Of a stretch of DNA of 7,916 nt, positions 1 through 5,549 are shown in pieces. Within the stretch, counting starts at the first letter, position 1. Each line of letters begins with the position of its first letter. The stretch comes from Fibrobacteraceae bacterium (lineage in GTDB: Bacteria > Fibrobacterota > Fibrobacteria > Fibrobacterales > Fibrobacteraceae), in assembly GCA_021443045.1 (NCBI GenBank), contig JABUUT010000052.1:1-7916 (forward strand), written 5' to 3'. A program made the position numbers and the translations under genes. Under the pieces are notes generated by a model. That model searched no databases and was not told the origin of the DNA. It saw nothing but the letters and a program-made list of their open reading frames with translations.

Positions 1-25
1 GGATAAAAGTGGTGAACGATAGTTC

Positions 26-56
26 GTGGTTGGTAATCAGTTATCAGTGGTTGGTA
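26..56. repeat. Short direct repeat, GTGGTTGGTA x2
   Basis: The decamer GTGGTTGGTA occurs at 26-35 and again at 47-56, a period of 21 nt, with a duplicated ATCAG/ATCAGT between the copies. It lies in gene-free DNA beyond the rpsI terminator. It looks like local duplication or remnants of a dispersed intergenic element. No function is visible. Confidence 0.5.
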
Positions 57-73
57 TTTATATGGACATTCTA

Positions 74-109
74 CTGGATCCCTCACGGCGTGTGCCGTTC
101 GGGATGACA
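74..109. repeat. Hairpin-forming dispersed repeat, copy 1
   Basis: This 36-nt unit begins CTGGATCC and ends GGATGACA. The outer stem ATCCC (78-82) pairs with GGGAT (101-105). A symmetrical TC/TC internal loop follows, then the inner stem ACGGC (85-89) with GCCGT (94-98) around the loop GTGT. Copy 2 at 151-185 has the same architecture with compensating base changes. REP-like intergenic hairpins of this sort are usually present in many copies in a genome, but genomic copy number cannot be seen from this window. Confidence 0.75.
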
Positions 110-112
110 AGG

Positions 113-133
113 CATTAATCATTAAACATTAAT
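113..133. repeat. Heptamer tandem repeat CATTAAW x3
   Basis: Three head-to-tail heptamers, CATTAAT (113-119), CATTAAA (120-126) and CATTAAT (127-133), are followed by a decayed fourth unit AATTGAT. The array lies between the two hairpin repeats. It is a simple AT-rich microsatellite-like tract with no clear role. Confidence 0.55.
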
Positions 134-150
134 AATTGATACCACATTCC

Positions 151-185
151 CTGGATCCTTCAGGGCAACGCCCTTCAGGATGACA
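151..185. repeat. Hairpin-forming dispersed repeat, copy 2
   Basis: This is the second copy of the unit at 74-109, in the same orientation and 35 nt long. The outer stem ATCCT (155-159) pairs with AGGAT (177-181), the internal loop is again TC/TC, and the inner stem AGGGC (162-166) pairs with GCCCT (170-174) around the loop AAC. Relative to copy 1, one C-G pair became T-A in the outer stem and one C-G became G-C in the inner stem, so pairing is kept. Both copies are preceded by ACATTC, 2-3 nt before the unit, suggesting that the mobile or duplicated unit is slightly longer. Confidence 0.75.
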
Positions 186-217
186 CCGCTGATGGCTGAC
201 TACTGATAAGATTCCAC

Positions 218-251
218 AAAAAAAACTCCTGGATATTTCCGGGAGTTTTTT
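218..251 (-). terminator. Rho-independent terminator of rplM-rpsI
   Basis: CTCC (226-229) pairs with GGAG (242-245), followed inward by a T-G wobble (230/241) and GGA (231-233) with TCC (238-240), leaving a 4-nt loop. The stem is flanked by eight A (218-225) and six T (246-251). Read on the minus strand it is a GC hairpin followed by eight T, 33 nt past the rpsI stop codon. The A tract on one side and T tract on the other let it work in both directions, so it may also end a plus-strand transcript entering from the left. Confidence 0.9.
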
Positions 252-284
252 GAATTTGCAAGTTCGCAAACGAATCGGAATCGA

Positions 285-689
285 TTAGCGCTTGGAGAAC
301 TGGAAGCGCTTACGAGCCTTCTTGCGGCCGAACTTCTTACGTTCAACAGCACGAGAATCGCGAGTCATGAGGCCTTCATGCTTGAGGGCTGGCTTGGATT
401 CTGCATCGTTAGCTACGAGAGCGCGAGCAATACCGAGACGTACAGCACCCATCTGGCCAGCGATACCACCGCCACGGGCTGTTACTTCTACATCCCATTC
501 TTCTGCATTGCCGAGAACAGCAAATGGAAGATTGGCAATCATGTTCTGCACTTCAGAATGGAAGTAATCTTTAAAATCACGACCATTGATCATGCGCTTG
601 CCAGAACCTGGCTTCAAAATCACAGCAGCGATGGCATTCTTGCGACGGCCTGTGCCACGGTAGATCTTTTTGGATTTTGCGGTAGCGAT
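285..689 (-). CDS. rpsI: 30S ribosomal protein S9, with an apparent ATC start codon
   Basis: This is a small-subunit ribosomal protein of the 30S head whose basic C-terminal tail reaches the P-site tRNA. The 134-aa reading frame shows the S9 hallmarks: GTGRRK at residues 12-17, RGGGIAGQ at 72-79, and the C-terminal GRKKARKRFQFSKR ending in the near-invariant SKR. The first ATG/GTG/TTG-type codon is GTG at 623, which would delete 22 residues including GTGRRK. Upstream, the frame runs through ATC GCT ACC GCA (MATAKSKK if ATC is read as Met) to an in-frame TGA inside rplM, with no standard start between. A GGAGG site at 698-702 lies 8 nt before the ATC at 689-687, so this start is chosen. A single-base sequence error (ATG to ATC) is the alternative. 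The gene follows rplM by 17 nt, the usual L13-S9 pairing. Confidence 0.95.
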   Translation of the reverse strand: MATAKSKKIYRGTGRRKNAIAAVILKPGSGKRMINGRDFKDYFHSEVQNMIANLPFAVLGNAEEWDVEVTARGGGIAGQMGAVRLGIARALVANDAESKPALKHEGLMTRDSRAVERKKFGRKKARKRFQFSKR

Positions 690-697
690 AGATTTAT

Positions 698-702
698 CCT
701 CC
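698..702 (-). promoter_or_regulatory. Shine-Dalgarno site of rpsI that fixes its start
   Basis: On the minus strand this reads GGAGG, followed by the 8-nt spacer ATAAATCT and then ATC. It is the strongest ribosome-binding match near the gene and lies between the rplM stop codon and the rpsI frame. Its spacing supports initiation at ATC 689-687. Initiation at the GTG at 623, which is 74 nt from this site, is unsupported. Confidence 0.8.
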
Positions 703-706
703 GTTC

Positions 707-1138
707 TTATTTGATTTCGTATGTTTCAAGTTTCTGTGCGGCGTGAGGTTGTTCAGCACCAGCATAGATTTTGAGTTTCTTAGCCATCTTGTGACCGAGA
801 GCGCTGTGAGGGAGCATGCCCCAAATAGCAGCTTCGAGAGGAGCAGTTGGATTCTTGGCCAAGAGGTCTGCAAAGTTAATCCAGCGTTCACCAGCAATGT
901 GGCCAGTGTGGTGGAAGTATTCCTTCTTGAGCATCTTGTTGCCAGTAACTGCAACCTTGCCAGCGTTGATAACAACAACGAAGTCGCCTGTATCAACGTT
1001 TGGAGAGTAGATAGCCTTATGCTTACCCATGAGGAGGCGAGCAACTTCGCTTGCAACGCGACCGAGGGATTTGTCTGCAGCATCAACAAGATACCACTTG
1101 CGAGCAACGGACTTTGGGTTTACTGTAATAGTTCTCAT
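707..1138 (-). CDS. rplM: 50S ribosomal protein L13
   Basis: This large-subunit protein assembles early onto 23S rRNA. The 143-aa length is normal for L13. Visible family features are the N-terminal WYLVDA at 15-20 and LGR at 25-27, HHTGH at 76-80, and the C-terminal WGMLPHSALG (106-115) followed by the KKLKIYAG stretch (120-127) and PH at 131-132. The ATG at 1138 is preceded by AAAGGA at a short spacing. It is the first gene of a two-gene operon with rpsI, which starts 17 nt after the stop. A promoter is proposed at 1193-1221, and the leader can fold over the start region (1137-1153), which may matter for translation control. Confidence 0.97.
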   Translation of the reverse strand: MRTITVNPKSVARKWYLVDAADKSLGRVASEVARLLMGKHKAIYSPNVDTGDFVVVINAGKVAVTGNKMLKKEYFHHTGHIAGERWINFADLLAKNPTAPLEAAIWGMLPHSALGHKMAKKLKIYAGAEQPHAAQKLETYEIK

Positions 1139-1153
1139 GTAAATCCTTTACAT
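1137..1153 (-). promoter_or_regulatory. Hairpin enclosing the rplM Shine-Dalgarno and start codon
   Basis: On the minus strand this reads ATGTAAA-GGA-TTTACAT, a perfect 7-bp stem with a GGA loop. The 3' arm includes the first two bases of the rplM ATG, and the loop holds the core of the Shine-Dalgarno. The 5' arm begins with ATG TAA, an in-frame start directly followed by a stop, 15 nt before the real start. The stem is AT-rich and therefore weak. A role in translational control is inference. Confidence 0.4.
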
Positions 1154-1160
1154 TAATTCC

Positions 1161-1176
1161 GGAACACCTGCGTTCC
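1161..1176 (-). promoter_or_regulatory. Hairpin in the rplM 5' leader
   Basis: The minus-strand RNA has GGAAC pairing with GTTCC around a 6-nt loop, GCAGGT. It sits between the proposed transcription start and the rplM Shine-Dalgarno, 8 nt before the start-codon hairpin. Ribosomal protein leaders often carry autoregulatory structures, and L13 leaders are known in other bacteria. This 5-bp stem is too small to assign to a known class. Confidence 0.35.
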
Positions 1177-1192
1177 TAGAAAAGCGAGACTA

Positions 1193-1221
1193 AATTTAGA
1201 AGATATTCAGCACCCTTGCAA
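1193..1221 (-). promoter_or_regulatory. Candidate promoter of the rplM-rpsI operon
   Basis: On the minus strand there is a TTGCAA -35 box (1216-1221), exactly 17 nt of spacer, and a TAAATT -10 box (1193-1198). Upstream of the -35 lies AT-rich DNA (about 1225-1242) that could act as an UP element. The predicted transcription start near 1186 gives a leader of about 48 nt. The -35 lies in the centre of a perfect 12-bp palindrome, CCCTTGCAAGGG (1213-1224). Confidence 0.55.
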
Positions 1222-1281
1222 GGGATAAAATATATGATTTCTGAAAAAAAGTGCATAGTTTTCGGTTTTTTCACTCTATCA

Positions 1282-1310
1282 ATTCTATCAATTATCTTAA
1301 TTAATAGAAT
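1282..1310 (-). other. AT-rich hairpin after the four-gene operon
   Basis: On the minus strand, ATTCTAT pairs with ATAGAAT, followed inward by T-G and AATT with AATT, leaving the 5-nt loop AAGAT. This gives 12 bp including one G-U pair. The same DNA folded as plus-strand RNA has a C-A mismatch there, so the structure suits minus-strand RNA, 25 nt after the stop codon at 1336. No T tract follows it directly in that direction, so it is a poor intrinsic terminator. It could be a 3'-end stabilising hairpin, or chance in AT-rich DNA. A tandem copy of TCTATCAAT (1275-1283, 1284-1292) overlaps it. Confidence 0.4.
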
Positions 1311-1335
1311 ATTTTTTACAAATGGAAAAGAAAAA

Positions 1336-2130
1336 CTATTTTTTGCAGTCCGAAGGTCTGACTTTTACACAAGCGCTATCTCGTTTTGTGCCATCCTTAA
1401 AAAAGCAGTATTCCACATAATTCATGTATCGCATCATGTTGCCTGCGGACACACAGAACAAGGTGGCCATATACTCTTGGGCCGCAGCACCTCGGTTTTG
1501 AACCTCATCAAAGGAACGATCGTCTACGGAATTAAAGGCAAAGGCAGCTCCATTCCGTTTAGAACAACGCTCCCCCTTAAACCCAGCAGGGCTTTCGCAA
1601 AAAAGAGGCATCAGATAGCCTTTTACAAACCCATCCTGAAAAAGGTTGTTGGAACCCACCATTTGGGAAACATTCTTGCAGGAATTTTTGTTCAAATTAA
1701 AAGAGGCCACCACAGCGCCAGACATATCCACGTACTGGTAATCCACCCCACTGAGCACATCCACCATTTTATAGAACTTTTTCTTGGACTCCGAAGAATC
1801 CAGGCAGTTGGCCAGCTTTACATACTCCACATACTGAGCGTTCTGAAAGCGCTTTAAGGCAAGGCTATCATTAATTTTCATGGTCACCACCAAGCCATTG
1901 CCCCTGACCCCTCCAATGTCTACGGCAGAAATTTCAAAATAACGCTGTTTTACACCAACTAGTTTGGTACGAATGGTAGGTAAAAGTTCCAGCAACTGGG
2001 AAGAGGACAGTTCTTTTACAGGCTCCTCTTGAGGTTCAGCCATTTCGGACTGCCCCACAAAAGGAACCACCGCCGTTATTACAAGCACAAAAACAACGCT
2101 TACCGAAACTAACCACATTCTCATTTTCAT
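1336..2130 (-). CDS. Exported or membrane-anchored protein of unknown function with eight cysteines
   Basis: I do not recognise this 264-aa protein. Residues 1-26 are a signal-like segment: basic MKMRMW, then a hydrophobic stretch to VVPFVG with no lipobox cysteine. It could be cleaved by signal peptidase I or stay as an N-terminal anchor. An acidic linker (about 28-40) follows. The body has eight cysteines at 109, 151, 178, 189, 226, 242, 254 and 262, an even number that would suit disulfides in the periplasm. Four of them fall within the last 39 residues. Residues 45-145 contain alternating strand-like segments. The ATG at 2130 overlaps the stop of the upstream CNNM gene as ATGA, and an AGGAG site lies 8 nt before it (2139-2143), so translation is probably coupled. 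It is the last gene of the operon. Confidence 0.85.
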   Translation of the reverse strand: MKMRMWLVSVSVVFVLVITAVVPFVGQSEMAEPQEEPVKELSSSQLLELLPTIRTKLVGVKQRYFEISAVDIGGVRGNGLVVTMKINDSLALKRFQNAQYVEYVKLANCLDSSESKKKFYKMVDVLSGVDYQYVDMSGAVVASFNLNKNSCKNVSQMVGSNNLFQDGFVKGYLMPLFCESPAGFKGERCSKRNGAAFAFNSVDDRSFDEVQNRGAAAQEYMATLFCVSAGNMMRYMNYVEYCFFKDGTKRDSACVKVRPSDCKK

Positions 2131-3182
2131 TTGCGTCTCTCCTTTTTCATGCTGGCCAAGGCCTTTGATTTTTTCCGAGCCTGTTCCTGCAAGTCTACAG
2201 CCTCGTCAAACTCATCCACAATTTCCCGTCCTAAAATTTCTTCTAGTACATCTTCCAAGCTTACAATACCAGCAATGGCACCCCATTCATCAACAACCCC
2301 CACCATGTGGCCCCGCTGTTTTAAAAAACGCATCAACAGTTTGTCTATGGTAAGGCTATCGGGAATCAGTTGCAGAGGGCGCATCAACTGGCGAAGCTTT
2401 ATTTCACGGTGGCCCTCGGCCAACTTGTTGTAGGCATCCCGGCGAAGTACCACGCCAATCCACTGGTCTTTTTCCTTGTCGTATAGGGGCACCCGGGAAA
2501 AAGGCCAATTGCCTCGTTCCTCTACAGTTTCGCCAATGGTGTTGTTGGCACAAAGAGAAAATACCACCTGGCGAGGGGTCATCACTTTGCGCACCGAAAT
2601 AGATTTTAAAGACAAAATATTTTTTATCACCACAGACTGCTGGCGGTCAATAACATCTTCCCTAAGGCCCAGGCTCACCAAGCTGTGTATGTCATCGATA
2701 CTCACTTCTTTTTTTTCTTCGTCTTCACGAGTCCAATGTTTAGTTAGAGTAAGACAAAGCCATATTAAACCGGTGCAACCTAGCACAATGGTGATGTAGT
2801 AAAACGGAACCGCCACTAGGGGAGCCACAATTTTAGCTTGTTTAACGCCCAATGTTTTAGGAGTAATTTCACCAAAAAGAAGAATGAGTACCGTGAGTAT
2901 AATAGGAATGAGCATTTGGCCCGTAGTAGACAAACGCTGTACAGCCAAGGCTGTTGCCAGGGAGGCACCCACCGTGTTGGCAATGGTGTTTACAATCAGT
3001 ACCGAAGCAATGTATCGATCTATGTTTTCTTTTACATGGGTCATGTACTTGGCAGTAAACCTTTTTTGTCGCACCAAGTTTTCAATTGTCGATGGAGGAA
3101 TACTGTAAAAAGAAGCTTCCGTAATGGAGCAAAAGGCCGACACCGCCAAACAAGAAAGAACTGTTACTATTATTGCCAGCAT
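2127..3182 (-). CDS. CNNM (DUF21) and CBS-pair membrane protein, hemolysin/CorC-like family
   Basis: This 351-aa inner-membrane protein belongs to the family linked to magnesium or other divalent-cation transport or tolerance. Residues 1-145 form the CNNM/DUF21 domain: an N-terminal helix leading into SAFCSITEASF (15-25), further hydrophobic helices near 58-82, 88-104 and 118-147, and the family motif FGEITPK at 103-109. A linker and a CBS pair follow: VMTPRQVVF near 200-208, FSRVPLYD at 228-235, and VVDEWGAIAGIVSLEDVLEEILG at about 297-319, closing with IVDEFDE. Many relatives carry a CorC_HlyC domain of about 80 aa after the CBS pair. Here only a charged Lys/Arg-rich tail of about 25 residues remains. 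The start at 3182 lies 13 nt after sppA and lacks a clear Shine-Dalgarno. The real substrate is not shown by sequence. Confidence 0.92.
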   Translation of the reverse strand: MLAIIVTVLSCLAVSAFCSITEASFYSIPPSTIENLVRQKRFTAKYMTHVKENIDRYIASVLIVNTIANTVGASLATALAVQRLSTTGQMLIPIILTVLILLFGEITPKTLGVKQAKIVAPLVAVPFYYITIVLGCTGLIWLCLTLTKHWTREDEEKKEVSIDDIHSLVSLGLREDVIDRQQSVVIKNILSLKSISVRKVMTPRQVVFSLCANNTIGETVEERGNWPFSRVPLYDKEKDQWIGVVLRRDAYNKLAEGHREIKLRQLMRPLQLIPDSLTIDKLLMRFLKQRGHMVGVVDEWGAIAGIVSLEDVLEEILGREIVDEFDEAVDLQEQARKKSKALASMKKERRK

Positions 3183-3195
3183 AATAATTTTAAAA

Positions 3196-5538
3196 CTATT
3201 CTAAGCCCCACAGAGAAGGTTCCACGGCCCAAAGCTGAATTTTACCCCATTCACCTAGGTAATCTACAAAAGACTTTGCCGACAAACTAGGAATTACAAA
3301 ACCGTTATCCGTGTTGATTTGCACCAACCGTACATCAGTTCGGCTGTTTATTCCCGCCCTATATTTAGCCTCGGCTATGGCATCATCCAAATTACCCAAT
3401 TGGTGAACCAAGCCTATTTTCTGAGCGTCGTAGCCCACCATAACACGACCGCCGCCGTAGGCAGAATCTACAACAGTCTGGGGAATTCCCGTAGCTTTAG
3501 CAACCACCCCAGTAAAGCGGTTGTAAAAGTCATCCATGTACTCTTGCAAAGCCTTTTTTTCTACATCGGAAAAAGGCCTCATAAAACTTTCGGCATCGGC
3601 ATGTTCATGGGTCTTTACCACTTCACTGCGAAGGCCCACTTTAGCCATTAAGCCAGAAACGTCTACTTTGCCTCCATAAATACCGATGCTTCCCACCAAA
3701 GAAAAGGGCTCTGCAAAAATTTTATCGGCACCGCAAGCAATATAGTAGCCTCCAGAAGCCCCCACGCTTCCAATGCTAGCTACAACAGGAATTCCCAAAT
3801 TGCTTATATGCCGAAGTGCCGCCCAAATTTTATCGGAAGCTATGGCGCTACCACCAGGAGAAGAAATTCGCACAATCAAAGCCTTGGCTCCGGATTCCGG
3901 GAAATGACGCAGAGATTCCAACACTGATTTTTCCATTCTAGAATCAATGGAACCATCAATATTCAAAAGAGCAATAGTTGCTCTCGGTCTCCAGTTTTCA
4001 TCAAAGATTTTTTTATCCATGGGGTTCCAAGTTACATAGCGGGCATAGTCTACCTTTAAGCCAAAGAAGGTTTCCAAACCATAAGCAGGAACCTGATCCA
4101 TATACAAAACGGTATCAATGATTCCCACACTTTTTGCACCCGTAGCAGTAACAATAGGATTGTTGGCCACAGAATCCAGCACATGATAGGCTTGTTCTAA
4201 ATCCCCATTGTAATGCATTTTAACATGATTGGCAGAATATAGACGAATCCATTTCCACATATTTTTGTACAAATTTTCACGATCTTCGCGGGCCTCTACA
4301 GACATGGAATCCATGGTATATGGTTCCACTGCCGATTTGTACTGTCCATGGCGTAAAAATTCTACCTTCACACCCAACTTGTCGAACAATCCTTTATAAA
4401 AAATGGAGGAGCCTCCCAACCCTCTCCAATTTAAATGGGAAGAGGGTTCTGCCACAATGCGATCGGCAGAAGAAGCAGCCACCATAATAGCAGGGCGAAT
4501 ATCATCGGTATAGGCTATTACTTTGCCACCTCGAGCCTTGTATTTGTTAATGCACACGTTAATTTCACTGGAGACACCCAAGTTTCCTTTGTATCCCGAA
4601 AAATCAAGTATCAGCATGCCGGCAGCAAGGTCGCGGTACAAGTGTTCAAACAAATTACGCACCTTAAGAATGCCAATGTTCCGCTTGCTAAAAAAGGAAA
4701 AATCATCTTCGACTTCTGCAATTTCGGCACCTAGAGGAATCCGAATAATTTTGGCGAATGTGGATGCATTAGGATTGCGGGAGGAATGATAGCTCCACGC
4801 CCAGTGTTTTGGAAGATAATCATCAAAGAAGGTAATGCCCACATCGCTGTATGAACCAATAGAGGTGGTTAAAGAAAGGGTGTATTCATCATCATTACCA
4901 AACAAGGGCATTTTAAAGCCCAAGCGGGTTCCATACAAATTAAATTCCAAGAGAAGACGCTGGGTATTGGTATCAAAATTTTGATTAAAATCAATGTCGT
5001 AGCTGGTACTAAAAATCGAGCCCAATCGAAGGGTACCACCAAAGCTGTACATTCGGTCTTGATTCTGGGGGCCCCAATAGACCAAATTTTTTGTAGCAGC
5101 CCCTAAAGACAAAAAAGTAAAGGGACGGAGTAAAAAACCAGGATCCCAGGACCATTCTGTACCACGAAATTCACTGCTACGCAAAGCTTCCAGCCGCGAT
5201 CCCCAAAAAAGGTTTCGGCCAAAGAGACTAAAAGAGTGCACCACATTCCAACGGGCTTCGTTGTAGTCTTGGTCCATCCACTGGTAATGAAAACCTGCAG
5301 CCAAATGGTCCAGGTTTGCTCCTATGCGAAAATCAGAAATTCCATCATCCAACTGATAGTCCAACAAGGCTCCCTTGGTATCAATAGACGATACACCTGC
5401 CGGGTTGCCAAATATACCATGGTCACCATCTAAGGATACAAACCGAGATTCCCCCGGGATGTATCCAAAAGAAAAAGCGGTTAAAACCAAGACCACCGCA
5501 AAAAACACACGGAATGGACTAGCAGTCAAAAACTTCAT
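3196..5538 (-). CDS. sppA: SppA-type S49 peptidase fused to an N-terminal outer-membrane-like beta-barrel region
   Basis: SppA enzymes are membrane-associated serine/lysine-dyad proteases that digest leftover signal peptides and other membrane peptides. This 780-aa protein starts with a signal peptide (about 1-25). Residues 25-265 are rich in alternating Gly/aromatic strands with FGNPAG at 43-48, like PorV/FadL-type barrel proteins. Two tandem S49 repeats follow, about 285-500 and 520-735. The first holds the dyad lysine in GQYKSAVEPY (Lys401), and the second holds RISSPGGS (557-564) and the serine in GASGGYY (Ser595). Their 194-residue spacing is close to Lys209/Ser409 of E. coli SppA, so the enzyme should be active. 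E. coli SppA is 618 aa with one membrane anchor, so the extra N-terminal region is the oddity. Whether it forms a true barrel is inference. The gene begins 11 nt after its upstream neighbour. Confidence 0.93.
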   Translation of the reverse strand: MKFLTASPFRVFFAVVLVLTAFSFGYIPGESRFVSLDGDHGIFGNPAGVSSIDTKGALLDYQLDDGISDFRIGANLDHLAAGFHYQWMDQDYNEARWNVVHSFSLFGRNLFWGSRLEALRSSEFRGTEWSWDPGFLLRPFTFLSLGAATKNLVYWGPQNQDRMYSFGGTLRLGSIFSTSYDIDFNQNFDTNTQRLLLEFNLYGTRLGFKMPLFGNDDEYTLSLTTSIGSYSDVGITFFDDYLPKHWAWSYHSSRNPNASTFAKIIRIPLGAEIAEVEDDFSFFSKRNIGILKVRNLFEHLYRDLAAGMLILDFSGYKGNLGVSSEINVCINKYKARGGKVIAYTDDIRPAIMVAASSADRIVAEPSSHLNWRGLGGSSIFYKGLFDKLGVKVEFLRHGQYKSAVEPYTMDSMSVEAREDRENLYKNMWKWIRLYSANHVKMHYNGDLEQAYHVLDSVANNPIVTATGAKSVGIIDTVLYMDQVPAYGLETFFGLKVDYARYVTWNPMDKKIFDENWRPRATIALLNIDGSIDSRMEKSVLESLRHFPESGAKALIVRISSPGGSAIASDKIWAALRHISNLGIPVVASIGSVGASGGYYIACGADKIFAEPFSLVGSIGIYGGKVDVSGLMAKVGLRSEVVKTHEHADAESFMRPFSDVEKKALQEYMDDFYNRFTGVVAKATGIPQTVVDSAYGGGRVMVGYDAQKIGLVHQLGNLDDAIAEAKYRAGINSRTDVRLVQINTDNGFVIPSLSAKSFVDYLGEWGKIQLWAVEPSLWGLE

Positions 5539-5549
5539 TTTTTTCCCGA

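Noticed and set aside
26..185. Possible CRISPR array
   Set aside because: The repeats are two hairpin units about 77 nt apart and unrelated short duplications. There is no regular repeat-spacer pattern and no cas gene.
285..623. rpsI starting at GTG 623 (112 aa)
   Set aside because: It would remove the conserved GTGRRK motif and leave the good GGAGG site unused.
1216..1857. 213-codon open frame on the plus strand
   Set aside because: It is antisense to the 264-aa minus-strand gene, has no family features, and begins inside the rplM promoter. The minus frame has a signal segment, a ribosome-binding site and translational coupling.
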